Counted from the stretch's first letter, positions 1 through 6,377 are shown. The stretch is DNA of 6,377 bases from Bryobacterales bacterium (GCA_025456495.1 JALOKO010000238.1:1-6377), one strand, 5' to 3'. Numbers and translations are program-made. Notes: generated from the letters alone by a model not told the origin.

Positions 1-1
1 G

Positions 2-886
2 TTAATCACCGTCAAGGACATCCAGAAAAAGATCAAGTACCCCAGCGCGGCCAAGGACGAGCAGGGCCGTCTGCGTGCCGGCGCAGCCATTGGCGCGGGC
101 GGCGACTTCTTTGAGCGGGCTGAGGAACTGATCCGCATGAAGGTGGATATCCTGGCCATCGACACCGCACACGGCCATTCGCTGCGTGTGTTGGAATCCA
201 TCAGGAAGATCAAGAGCCACTATCCGGAAGTGCAACTGATCGCCGGCAACGTGGCCACCTACGAAGGCGCCAAGGCGTTGATTGACGCGGGCGTGGATGG
301 CGTGAAGGTGGGCATCGGCCCGGGCTCAATTTGCACCACGCGCATCGTTTCCGGGGTGGGCGTTCCGCAGATTACGGCGATCCTGGAATGCTCGCGGGCC
401 TGCAAGGACGCGGGTGTGCCGCTGATAGCCGATGGCGGCATCAAGTATTCCGGCGACATCACCAAGGCCATTGCCTGTGGCGGGGATTGCGTGATGATTG
501 GCAGCCTCTTTGCGGGTACTGAGGAAAGTCCTGGCGAGACGATCCTCTTCCAGGGACGCACCTTCAAGAGCTACCGGGGCATGGGATCGCTGGGCGCCAT
601 GTCCCAGGGCAGTTCAGACCGCTATGCGCTGGACCCTTCAAAGAAACTGGTGCCGGAGGGCGTGGAGGGCCGCGTGGCGTTCAAGGGCGCGCTCTCGGAA
701 ATGGTGTATCAGATGGTGGGCGGAGTGAAGTCCGGCATGGGCTACGTGGGCGCGCGCACGATCCCTGAGCTGCAGGAGAAGGCGCGATTCGTGAAGGTAT
801 CCAACGCCGGTCTGCGCGAAAGCCACGTTCACGACGTGATCATCACCAAGGAAGCGCCGAACTACCGCGTGGAAGCGACGGTTTAG
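2..886 (+). CDS. guaB: IMP dehydrogenase, C-terminal part (5' truncated by window edge)
   Basis: Catalyses NAD-dependent oxidation of IMP to XMP, the committed step of guanine nucleotide synthesis, in the cytoplasm. The reading frame is open from base 2 to a TAG at 884-886 and gives 294 residues. They begin with LITVKDIQKK, the end of the second CBS domain, so the N-terminal barrel segment and the CBS pair lie off the left edge. Visible motifs in order are the KDEQGRLRAGAAIGAG segment, IDTAHGHS, the catalytic-cysteine loop GIGPGSICTTR (Cys at window residue 111, codon 332-334), IADGGIKYSGD, the GTEESPGE segment, YRGMGSLGAM, the flap DRY that supplies the Arg-Tyr pair, VPEGVEGRVAFKG, and the C-terminal ESHVHDV / TKEAPNYR. 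There are 183 residues after the catalytic Cys, the same as I recall for E. coli GuaB, so the C-terminus is complete. The gene looks functional. Nothing upstream is visible, so regulation cannot be judged. It converges with the phosphoesterase gene across a 104-bp gap. Confidence 0.97.
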   Translation, partial: LITVKDIQKKIKYPSAAKDEQGRLRAGAAIGAGGDFFERAEELIRMKVDILAIDTAHGHSLRVLESIRKIKSHYPEVQLIAGNVATYEGAKALIDAGVDGVKVGIGPGSICTTRIVSGVGVPQITAILECSRACKDAGVPLIADGGIKYSGDITKAIACGGDCVMIGSLFAGTEESPGETILFQGRTFKSYRGMGSLGAMSQGSSDRYALDPSKKLVPEGVEGRVAFKGALSEMVYQMVGGVKSGMGYVGARTIPELQEKARFVKVSNAGLRESHVHDVIITKEAPNYRVEATV

Positions 887-990
887 GGTGGCTGGCGCTG
901 ACTGGCCGCGCGGGCGCAGGGAACCGCTGGATGAGCGAATCGTAGCGCGCGGCAATCGCCGGACCCGGGAATGTGAGCGGCAGGATGGCC

Positions 991-1872
991 CTATCCGCGC
1001 CACGCGATGCTGGTGACCTTTCCGTCGCCCTGCAGGTTGCCGCCCATCGCGTGCAGCTTGAAATCCGCGCCTTCGGCGCTTAATTCCACTTCCGTCCAGC
1101 CCGTGGGCTCCGCGTCGTTGAAGTTGTAGCCCACCGCTGGCAGGTTGATGCAGTGCAGCCCGTCCAGCACATCGAAACGATAGCGGTGCGAATGGCCGTA
1201 GATGAGCGCCTTCACCTTCCTGCTGGCCTTCAGGATGCGGAGTAGACGTTCCGCATCCAGCAGTTCCCCATCGTTGTCGCCGGGGGTGTGATGCACGAAG
1301 ACGAGGGTGGGCGTTTCGTCGGAGGCGCCAAGATAGCGCTCCAGCCAGGTGCGTTGCTCCTTGCCAAGGAATCCGGGAGTGAAATCCGGCATCATCAGCG
1401 AATCCAGCACCAGCAAGCGCACGGGGCCAGCCGGAACGGCCAGCACATGGCGGTCGCGCACGGCCTGCACCTCACCGGGATGCTTGCCGATGGCGGCCTG
1501 AAAATTCTTGCGATTGTCGTGGTTGCCCAGGGCCATGGCGATGGGCATCTTCGCGGCGACGGGGGCCAGGAGTTGCAGGAAGTTCTGGTAGTCGCCGGGC
1601 TCGCCGGTAAGCCGCGCCAGGTCGCCGTCGATGATGGCGCCGGTGACGCCGGAGGCGGCCACCGCCGGGGCCACCTTCGCCAGTTGCTCATAGGGCTTGA
1701 AGCCGCGATAGGTGTTGGCGCGATCGGCCGCGATGTGCGTGTCGGAAAAGAAGGCCCAGCGTGCCCTGCCCTGTTGCGCCGCGGCGCTGCGCGCGCCTTG
1801 AGACAACAACAATCCGGCGGCGCTGGCGGTGGCAAGGAACTCACGGCGACGGGGAAGCGTCAGATAGGGCAT
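991..1872 (-). CDS. Tat-exported calcineurin-like metallophosphoesterase
   Basis: A 293-residue binuclear-metal phosphoesterase of the CpdA/Rv0805-like (class III cyclic nucleotide phosphodiesterase) type. The ligand motifs are all present: D44-T-H46, G83-D84, G116-N117-H118-D119, the HH pair at 194-195 and G226-H227-S-H229. The N-terminus carries a twin-arginine signal: R9-R10-E-F12-L13, then an Ala/Leu-rich hydrophobic stretch (about 14-23) and a likely cleavage site after the Ala run near residue 32. The protein should therefore be folded with its metals before export. The start is well supported: a perfect AGGAGGT lies 5 nt upstream of the ATG, and the Tat motif begins 8 residues in. The family hydrolyses phosphomonoesters or phosphodiesters, including cAMP in CpdA. 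An exported enzyme would more likely act on extracellular phosphoesters, but the substrate is unknown and cpdA should not be assigned. It is divergent from the S55 gene and convergent with guaB. Confidence 0.93.
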   Translation of the reverse strand: MPYLTLPRRREFLATASAAGLLLSQGARSAAAQQGRARWAFFSDTHIAADRANTYRGFKPYEQLAKVAPAVAASGVTGAIIDGDLARLTGEPGDYQNFLQLLAPVAAKMPIAMALGNHDNRKNFQAAIGKHPGEVQAVRDRHVLAVPAGPVRLLVLDSLMMPDFTPGFLGKEQRTWLERYLGASDETPTLVFVHHTPGDNDGELLDAERLLRILKASRKVKALIYGHSHRYRFDVLDGLHCINLPAVGYNFNDAEPTGWTEVELSAEGADFKLHAMGGNLQGDGKVTSIAWRG

Positions 1873-1877
1873 GGGGG

Positions 1878-1884
1878 ACCTCCT
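1878..1884 (-). promoter_or_regulatory. Perfect Shine-Dalgarno for the metallophosphoesterase
   Basis: Read on the minus strand this is AGGAGGT, a full anti-16S match, followed by five C residues and the ATG. It fixes the start at 1872 and predicts efficient translation. The other two complete starts in the window have clearly weaker sites. Confidence 0.85.
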
Positions 1885-1888
1885 ATAG

Positions 1889-1919
1889 CGGGCGCGGCGG
1901 GAAGTACTTCGGGCGCGGC
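1889..1919. promoter_or_regulatory. Possible operator: palindrome inside a 21-bp-spaced direct repeat
   Basis: CGGGCGCGGC occurs at 1889-1898 and again at 1910-1919, so the two copies start 21 bp apart, about two helical turns. Between them lies the perfect 10-bp palindrome GAAGTACTTC (1901-1910, sharing one base with the second copy). The element sits just upstream of the phosphoesterase ribosome-binding site, in its probable leader or promoter region. The arrangement fits a protein-binding site, but GC-rich 10-mers recur by chance in such DNA and no regulator is recognised. Confidence 0.25.
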
Positions 1920-1993
1920 CTCCGTTTCAGCCTACCCGAGTGCGGCCCTTCCCGCCAAACCGAGTGCCGCGTGGTTGCACGGATTTGGCCGAT

Positions 1994-2023
1994 TTGTAAC
2001 GCGGTGGCCCTGTCACCCATAAT
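1994..2023 (+). promoter_or_regulatory. Possible sigma70-like promoter for the S55/propeller genes
   Basis: TTGTAA (1994-1999; 4 of 6 to the -35 consensus) and CATAAT (2018-2023; 5 of 6 to the -10 consensus) are 18 bp apart. They lie in the most AT-rich part of the divergent intergenic region. Transcription would start near 2030, giving a leader of about 60 nt before the ATG at 2092. This is the best candidate seen by eye, with no experimental or statistical support. Confidence 0.35.
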
Positions 2024-2079
2024 CAAAGCAAGCAGCGAGCGCTGGATTCCTTCTAACGATTCCCTGGATTGCGCCCTTT

Positions 2080-2083
2080 GGAG
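2080..2083 (+). promoter_or_regulatory. Ribosome-binding site deciding between two adjacent ATGs
   Basis: GGAG lies 8 nt before the ATG at 2092 and 11 nt before the in-frame ATG at 2095. The shorter spacing favours the first ATG. The choice changes the protein by only one residue, ahead of the signal peptide core. Confidence 0.55.
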
Positions 2084-2091
2084 AACACCGG

Positions 2092-4032
2092 ATGATGCGG
2101 ATTTCCCTGTTGGCAACGCTGGCGATGCTGAATGCCTTTCTTGTGTACGGACAGGCTGAGGCCCCGCGCGCGGGCGCTGTGGAAACCTACCCGCTGGAGA
2201 ACCTACGTCCAGGCATGCAGGCCACCGCCTGGACGGTCTTCACCGGCAGCCAGGCTGAGGAAGTGCCCATCGAAATCATCGGTGTCTGGAAGAACGCCTG
2301 GGGTCCGCGGCAGCACATCATCCTGGGCAAAATGGGTGGCAAGGCGGCCATCACCAATGTGGCCGGGGGCATGAGCGGCAGTCCCGTCTATATTGACGGG
2401 AAGCTGGTGGGCGCGGTCTCGCTGCGGCTGAGCGTCTTTTCGCCAGACGCCATCTGCGGCATCACCCCCATTGACCAGATGCTGGAAATCAATGAGTTCG
2501 ACGAGTCTCAACCTCCCGCCGCGAAGAGTCCGGACAAAGCCAATACGACCGCCGGACTCACCCTGCCCGATGGATTCGCCTCAAAAGTCTTCACCGCCGG
2601 CAGCGACGGATGGAGCGCGCTGGCAGGCGCGCAGTTGACGCCCATTGAAACGCCGCTCTCGTTCAGTGGATTCACAGAGGATACGCTGAACACCTTCACA
2701 CCATTGCTGAGACAGATGGGATTGAACCCCGTGCGCGGCGGCGCGACGCTGGGCGCCAGCGCTGCTTCGACGAGCGCAGGGACAGCCAGTGCAGTTGGGA
2801 CAGCCGCTAGCGGGACAGCGACTTCCGGCGGAGGCGGCGCTGCGATGAACAGCGCCAGGCCGGTGGACGGATGGCAGAAGGCGTTGCCACCCGGCAGTCC
2901 GGTGGCGGGCGTGCTGGTGTCGGGCGACATGAGCATGAGCGGGCTGGGCACCGTCACCCATAACGACGGCAAACGCGTCCTGGCCTTCGGGCATTCCTTC
3001 TTCAACCTCGGCCCGGTGAGCATGCCCATGGCGCAGGGCGACGTGTTGATGGTGCTGGCCAGCCAGTTCCAGCCCAACAAGATCGCCAACGCAACGGATG
3101 TGGTGGGTGTGCTGAAGCAGGATCGCCACAGCGGCATTATGGGCGTGCTGGGCGAGAGCGCGGAAATGGTGCCCGTCACTGTGAAGGTGCGCAGCTTCAC
3201 GGAGGCGAACCAAAAACGGTCAGAGAAAGACCTCAACTTCCAGGTCTTCGTCCATCAGAAGTGGACCCCGGTGCTGATGATGCTGACGCTATTCAACTCC
3301 ATCAACGGACTGAATGAATTCATGGACGAAGCCACCTATCGGTTTGAGGGCTCCATCGAGTTTGAGAATAACCAGAAGATTCAACTGTCCACGATTCGCC
3401 CGCAACAGGATGTACCGATGCCCGCGCACCTGGTTCTGGCAGGGTGGTGGGCCGACAAGTTCAATCAGTTGTTCCAAAACCCCATTGCGCTGCCGCGCGT
3501 GCGCAATGTCTCGATGACGGTAGATCTGCTGCCGCAGCGCCGCGTGGCCGCCATTGAAAACGCCTGGATTGACAAAAGCGAGGTATCGCCCGGCGATACC
3601 GTGAACGTGAAGGTGTTCCTGCGCCCCTATCGTGGAGAGCGCATCCAGCACAACTTCACGATGCGCATTCCGCCGCAAATGCCGCCCGGTGAGCATCGCG
3701 TCCTGTTCTCTGACGCGGAAACGCTGAACCGCCAGCAGTTGCTGGTGCGGAGCGCCAACAAGCACCTGGGCCTTGACCAAACCGTATCGCTGTTGAACCA
3801 GGAGCGCAGCAACGCCAAGCTGTACGTGTCGTGGGTACAGGCCGCGCCATCGCTGTTCGCCGAAGACAAGGTGCTACCGCGCTTGCCCAACTCGGTATTG
3901 AACGTGATGAATCCTGCGTTGGCCCCCACACGCTCCACGGTAAACCTCAGCCAAACCATCGAAGAGGCGCAGGCCATTCCCTTCGACTACATGATCGATG
4001 GCAGTTTAGCCCTACGATTGAAGGTGAATTAA
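2092..4032 (+). CDS. Secreted SpoIVB-type S55 peptidase domain protein with permuted domain order
   Basis: A 646-residue protein with a Sec signal peptide (hydrophobic core about 4-19, cleavage probably near residues 20-24). Residues 35-135 match the serine half of the S55 peptidase domain: LRPGM, VPIEIIGV and the nucleophile motif G93-M-S95-G-S-P followed by VYIDGKLVGAVS and GITPIDQML. A linker and a low-complexity Ala/Ser/Thr/Gly stretch (220-251) follow. Residues about 270-365 match the histidine half: GLGTVT (284-289), AFGH301 and DRHSGIMGVLG (from 344). In SpoIVB the histidine half comes first, so the order here is reversed. I see no Asp at the place of the SpoIVB catalytic Asp (15 residues before the Ser is Lys80). 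The C-terminal part, including PGDTVNVKVFLRPYRGE (500-516), looks like a beta-sandwich module. SpoIVB itself is a sporulation signalling serine protease; nothing here implies sporulation. Proteolytic activity is plausible but unproven. It is probably first in an operon with the propeller gene. Confidence 0.92.
   Translation: MMRISLLATLAMLNAFLVYGQAEAPRAGAVETYPLENLRPGMQATAWTVFTGSQAEEVPIEIIGVWKNAWGPRQHIILGKMGGKAAITNVAGGMSGSPVYIDGKLVGAVSLRLSVFSPDAICGITPIDQMLEINEFDESQPPAAKSPDKANTTAGLTLPDGFASKVFTAGSDGWSALAGAQLTPIETPLSFSGFTEDTLNTFTPLLRQMGLNPVRGGATLGASAASTSAGTASAVGTAASGTATSGGGGAAMNSARPVDGWQKALPPGSPVAGVLVSGDMSMSGLGTVTHNDGKRVLAFGHSFFNLGPVSMPMAQGDVLMVLASQFQPNKIANATDVVGVLKQDRHSGIMGVLGESAEMVPVTVKVRSFTEANQKRSEKDLNFQVFVHQKWTPVLMMLTLFNSINGLNEFMDEATYRFEGSIEFENNQKIQLSTIRPQQDVPMPAHLVLAGWWADKFNQLFQNPIALPRVRNVSMTVDLLPQRRVAAIENAWIDKSEVSPGDTVNVKVFLRPYRGERIQHNFTMRIPPQMPPGEHRVLFSDAETLNRQQLLVRSANKHLGLDQTVSLLNQERSNAKLYVSWVQAAPSLFAEDKVLPRLPNSVLNVMNPALAPTRSTVNLSQTIEEAQAIPFDYMIDGSLALRLKVN
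2749..2844 (+). repeat. Low-complexity Ala/Ser/Thr/Gly linker with GTA micro-repeats
   Basis: It encodes residues 220-251 of the S55 protein, made almost only of Ala, Ser, Thr and Gly. The octamer GGGACAGC occurs three times in the same frame (2779-2786, 2797-2804, 2812-2819), each encoding Gly-Thr-Ala. It separates the two halves of the S55 domain and looks like a flexible linker that has grown by local duplication. Confidence 0.6.
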
Positions 4033-4113
4033 GGCTCGCGCCCACGCGGCGACACGACCGCTACGACTGCATCCAAGCTGCGAAGCACTTCGAGAAAAGA
4101 GACGAATCTGTTG

Positions 4114-6336
4114 ATGAAACGCATGCTCCCCTGCCTGGCTCTACTGGGCCTGCTAAGCGCTAACGCCCACGCCGTGGAGACCTCCACCTGGACCCAGTCT
4201 TCGTCGGAAGAATTTCAAAAGGGCAAGCGAGAGCGCGTCGCCTTGCGCAGTGACGGAACTTTGATGCTGGCACCGGCGGTGAAGGAATTGCTGGACGCAG
4301 GCAGTGGGGCGGTGTGGGCGCTGGCGGCCGACAGCAGCGGCGCCGTGTATGCGGCCGCGCCCGCGCCGGAGGGCGGGAAAGTGCGGGTGTTTCGCATGCC
4401 CTCCAACGGCCCGGCGGAGACAGTAGCGGATGTGGAAGGGCTGACCGCGTTTGCGCTGGCCGTGGATGCGCGCAACCGTGTGTACGTGGGCGTGTCGCCG
4501 CAAAGCCGCATCTATCGGATTGAGAACGGCGTCGCCACGCTGTTCTACACGGCGCCAGCGGAGTACATCTGGCAGATGGCCTTCACGGCTGACGGTCATC
4601 TGATGGTGGCCACGGGCGACAAGGGAGTGATCTATCGCGTATCGCCGCAGGGCCAGGGCGAAGTGTTCTTTGAAACGGAAGAAACTCACGTCCGCGCGTT
4701 GCTGCTGGATGCGCAGGGCAACGTCTATGCGGGCACCGCGCCGGGCGCGCTGGTGATGCGCATCAGCCCACGCGGTGAAGGCTTTGTGCTGCACCAGAGC
4801 GAGCGGGAAGAGATTGCAGCGCTGGCGGGTGATGCGGCAGGCAACTTGTATGCGGCTGCGCTGGGGCCAAAGCGCAGCCTGTCAGCGCCACGTCCCATAC
4901 CCACGCCGCTGCCGGCGCCGCCGCCCCCGGCAACCCAGGGACCAGCGCAGCCGCAGGCATCGGCGCCACGTCCGCAAGGGCAGGCGCAACCGGCGGCCCC
5001 CGCTCCACGCTCCCCGCTTAGTGGCGGGTCTGAGGTCCTGCAGATTCAACCCAACGGTTTCCCCACTGTGTTGTGGGAAAGTGATCGCGAGTACGTTTAC
5101 GCGCTGGCCATGAATCGCGCGGGCCGCATTGTGGCGGGCACTGGAAACGAGGGCGGACTGTACGAACTGGAAGCACCGGGCAAGTCCACTGCCCTGCTGA
5201 ACGCAGCTGGAGATCAGGTGACGGCGCTGCTGACGCTGGCCGGCGGAGGCATCGCCTACGCCACGTCCAACATTGGCAAGGTGTTCCAGGCCGGGCCGGA
5301 GGTGGCCAGCGACGGGGTGTTTGAAAGCAGCGTCTTTGACAGCGAGTTCTTCGCCACCTGGGGCAAGCTATCGGCCCTGGGTAATGGCGACGACGGCGCG
5401 GTGGCGATGTCAGTGCGCAGCGGCAACGTCAATCGTCCACGGAAGGATTGGAGCCCCTGGTCGGGCGGGTTAGGCCTGGGCGAAGATCAACCCACCAGCA
5501 TCCCGCCGGCCCGGTATTTGCAATGGCGCGCTGAGCTGAAGCGGGGCAACGGCGAGGGTCCACGGGTGAGGTTGGTGAGTGTTGCCTATCGCAATCGCAA
5601 CGTCCCGCCTACCATCGCGGTGACAGAAGCGACTCCGCCAAACTACGCCTTCCCGCCGCGATCGCTTTCCATCAACCCCAGCGACAAGATCACGCTGAAT
5701 CCGCTGAGTGGGAAGGCGCGTCCGGTATCCACAACCATGAGCCCGGCAATGCAGAGCGGCGCGCTGGGCATGTCCTATTCCAAGGGGCACGTGGGCGTGC
5801 GTTGGCTGGCCGAGGACGCCAATCGGGATGAACTCACCTACAAGCTGGAGATCCGCCCCGTGGGGGGTGGCAACTGGATGACGCTGGCAGAAAAGCTGGA
5901 GGAACCGCAGTACAGTTGGGATTCCACAGCCTGGCCGGACGGGCTGTACGAGGTGCGCGTACACGTGCATGATGGCAACAGCAATCCGCCCGCGGAAGCC
6001 CTCACCGGCAGCGCCACCACGGAGGCGTTCCTGGTGGACAACACCAAGCCGGTGATTGCCGATTTGGGCGGAGCGCGCACGGGAACCGGGTCAGCGGCCA
6101 CAGCCACCTTGCGCTGGAAAGCCACCGATGCCCACAGCCAGTTGCGGCGCGCTGAGTATAGCCTGAACGGCAAGGATTGGACCCGCATTGAACCGCGCAA
6201 CGGCCTGTCGGACGCCCGCGCGCTGGATTACGAACTGGTGCTGCGGCCAGCCCCCGAGGCGGGCTCCGTGGTGACGGTGCGCGTCCGCGATGAATTCGAC
6301 AACGAGGCCGTCGCGAGCGTCACGATCCGCGACTAA
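4114..6336 (+). CDS. Secreted seven-bladed beta-propeller protein with C-terminal Ig/FnIII-like domains
   Basis: A 740-residue exported protein of unknown function. A Sec signal peptide is clear: MKR, hydrophobic core 4-15, and A-H-A cleavage after residue 20. Seven repeats of the type (V/I)xAL..D..G.(V/L)YA.T start at residues 67, 112, 152, 193, 234, 328 and 369. Spacing is 40-45 except for the fifth, which contains a Pro/Ala-rich insertion (about 253-306). This is an NHL/SMP-30/PQQ-like propeller by pattern. Residues about 400-500 form a probable jelly-roll-like module (SSVFDSEFF, DWSPWSGG, ARYLQWRAEL). Two Ig/FnIII-like domains follow (about 558-645 and 646-740; VRWLAEDANRDELTYKLEI, then LRWKATDAHSQL). 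No enzymatic motif is visible, so a binding or scaffold role is inferred. ATG at 4114 was chosen; the TTG at 4111, directly before it, would add one residue. The ribosome-binding site is weak (AAAAGAGA, 4095-4102). The 81-bp gap after the S55 gene suggests co-transcription. Confidence 0.92.
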   Translation: MKRMLPCLALLGLLSANAHAVETSTWTQSSSEEFQKGKRERVALRSDGTLMLAPAVKELLDAGSGAVWALAADSSGAVYAAAPAPEGGKVRVFRMPSNGPAETVADVEGLTAFALAVDARNRVYVGVSPQSRIYRIENGVATLFYTAPAEYIWQMAFTADGHLMVATGDKGVIYRVSPQGQGEVFFETEETHVRALLLDAQGNVYAGTAPGALVMRISPRGEGFVLHQSEREEIAALAGDAAGNLYAAALGPKRSLSAPRPIPTPLPAPPPPATQGPAQPQASAPRPQGQAQPAAPAPRSPLSGGSEVLQIQPNGFPTVLWESDREYVYALAMNRAGRIVAGTGNEGGLYELEAPGKSTALLNAAGDQVTALLTLAGGGIAYATSNIGKVFQAGPEVASDGVFESSVFDSEFFATWGKLSALGNGDDGAVAMSVRSGNVNRPRKDWSPWSGGLGLGEDQPTSIPPARYLQWRAELKRGNGEGPRVRLVSVAYRNRNVPPTIAVTEATPPNYAFPPRSLSINPSDKITLNPLSGKARPVSTTMSPAMQSGALGMSYSKGHVGVRWLAEDANRDELTYKLEIRPVGGGNWMTLAEKLEEPQYSWDSTAWPDGLYEVRVHVHDGNSNPPAEALTGSATTEAFLVDNTKPVIADLGGARTGTGSAATATLRWKATDAHSQLRRAEYSLNGKDWTRIEPRNGLSDARALDYELVLRPAPEAGSVVTVRVRDEFDNEAVASVTIRD
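4312..5265 (+). repeat. Seven tandem beta-propeller blade repeats
   Basis: It encodes residues 67-384 of the propeller protein. The seven blade cores are VWALAADSSGAVYAAA, AFALAVDARNRVYVGV, IWQMAFTADGHLMVAT, VRALLLDAQGNVYAGT, IAALAGDAAGNLYAAA, VYALAMNRAGRIVAGT and VTALLTLAGGGIAYAT. Cores one to five and six to seven are 40-45 residues apart. The five-to-six gap of 94 falls to about 41 when the Pro-rich insertion is removed. The repeat is at protein level; the DNA copies are diverged. Confidence 0.8.
4870..5031 (+). repeat. Pro/Ala/Gln-rich insertion inside propeller blade five
   Basis: It encodes about residues 253-306, dominated by Pro, Ala, Gln and Arg. GCGCCACGTCC is repeated in frame at 4885-4895 and 4963-4973, both within the peptide SAPRP. 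The insertion lies between the second and third strands of blade five, since the flanking segments (YAAALG and EVLQIQPNG) match continuous strands in the other blades. It is probably an exposed, disordered loop. Confidence 0.7.
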
Positions 6337-6362
6337 GGCCGGGCCTGTCGTGATGGCCTGCC

Positions 6363-6377
6363 ATGGAAATCGCAGTC
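6363..6377 (+). CDS. Possible start of a following gene (cut by right edge)
   Basis: ATG followed by codons for Glu-Ile-Ala-Val runs to the window end, 26 nt after the propeller stop codon. Only five codons are visible and no strong Shine-Dalgarno precedes it. An alternative in-phase candidate is the ATG at 6353 in another frame. No function can be suggested. Confidence 0.25.

Noticed and set aside
887..990. Possible terminator between the convergent guaB and phosphoesterase genes
   Set aside because: Only 4-bp stems such as CGGC-AATC-GCCG are visible, with no T-run on either strand. Nothing meets the pattern of an intrinsic terminator.
1930..1971. Minus-strand promoter for the phosphoesterase (TTGGCG, 18 bp, TAGGCT)
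   Set aside because: The -10 hexamer matches only three of six consensus positions in very GC-rich sequence; too weak to list as a feature.
1288..2022. Long + strand open frame (244 codons) opposite the phosphoesterase
   Set aside because: It is antisense to a gene with full metal-binding motifs, a Tat signal and a perfect ribosome-binding site. The translation is Gly/Ala/His-rich without a recognisable domain, as expected of a GC-rich shadow frame.
1761..2159. Plus-strand open frame of 132 codons spanning the divergent intergenic region
   Set aside because: It overlaps the phosphoesterase start and the S55 signal peptide in other frames, and has no recognisable composition or motif.
2508..3236. 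Minus-strand open frame (242 codons) inside the S55 gene
   Set aside because: It lies opposite a clearly coding frame with conserved motifs, and its own translation shows no domain. Long antisense frames are common in GC-rich DNA.
4081..4092. Small inverted repeat CGAAG-CA-CTTCG before the propeller gene
   Set aside because: The loop is too short for the full stem, leaving about four pairs, and no T-run follows. Not convincing as a terminator or regulatory hairpin.
4153..4794. Minus-strand open frame (213 codons) inside the propeller gene
   Set aside because: His/Arg-rich shadow translation opposite regular propeller repeats; no motif or ribosome-binding site supports it.
6336..6346. Palindrome AGGCCGGGCCT overlapping the propeller stop codon
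   Set aside because: The stem is at most four pairs around a three-base loop and has no T-run, so it is not credible as a terminator.

Overview
The window looks like a GC-rich bacterial chromosome segment, most likely from an acidobacterium. This is an inference: long secreted proteins carrying the SpoIVB-type S55 peptidase motifs without sporulation context, next to a large exported beta-propeller protein, are a pattern I associate with Acidobacteriota (Solibacter/Bryobacter-like genomes). No rRNA or other marker gene is present to confirm it. There is no sign of phage, insertion sequence, CRISPR, tRNA or rRNA, and coding style is uniform across the window.

Layout. (1) Positions 2-886, + strand: the C-terminal 60% of IMP dehydrogenase (guaB), cut by the left window edge, with all visible catalytic motifs intact. 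(2) Positions 991-1872, - strand, convergent with guaB: a Tat-exported calcineurin-like metallophosphoesterase with a complete metal-ligand set. (3) Positions 1873-2091: a 219-bp divergent intergenic region with a perfect ribosome-binding site for the phosphoesterase, a palindrome flanked by a 10-bp direct repeat, and a possible sigma70-like promoter for the rightward genes. (4) Positions 2092-4032, + strand: a secreted protein with both halves of an S55 (SpoIVB) peptidase domain, but in permuted order (serine half first, histidine half about 200 residues later). (5) Positions 4114-6336, + strand: a secreted protein with a seven-bladed beta-propeller, whose fifth blade carries a Pro/Ala-rich insertion, followed by a putative beta-sandwich domain and two Ig/FnIII-like domains. 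(6) A possible start of a further gene at 6363, cut by the right edge.

How the genes relate. guaB is cytoplasmic housekeeping (GMP synthesis) and probably unrelated to the rest. The S55 protein and the propeller protein are on the same strand with an 81-bp gap and no terminator visible between them, so they are plausibly co-transcribed. Both carry Sec-type signal peptides and would act outside the cytoplasm; a protease-like protein paired with a propeller/Ig scaffold suggests a shared envelope function, but the substrate cannot be read from sequence. The phosphoesterase is also exported but is divergently transcribed. The permuted S55 architecture, which also lacks the expected catalytic Asp, is the most interesting thing here.
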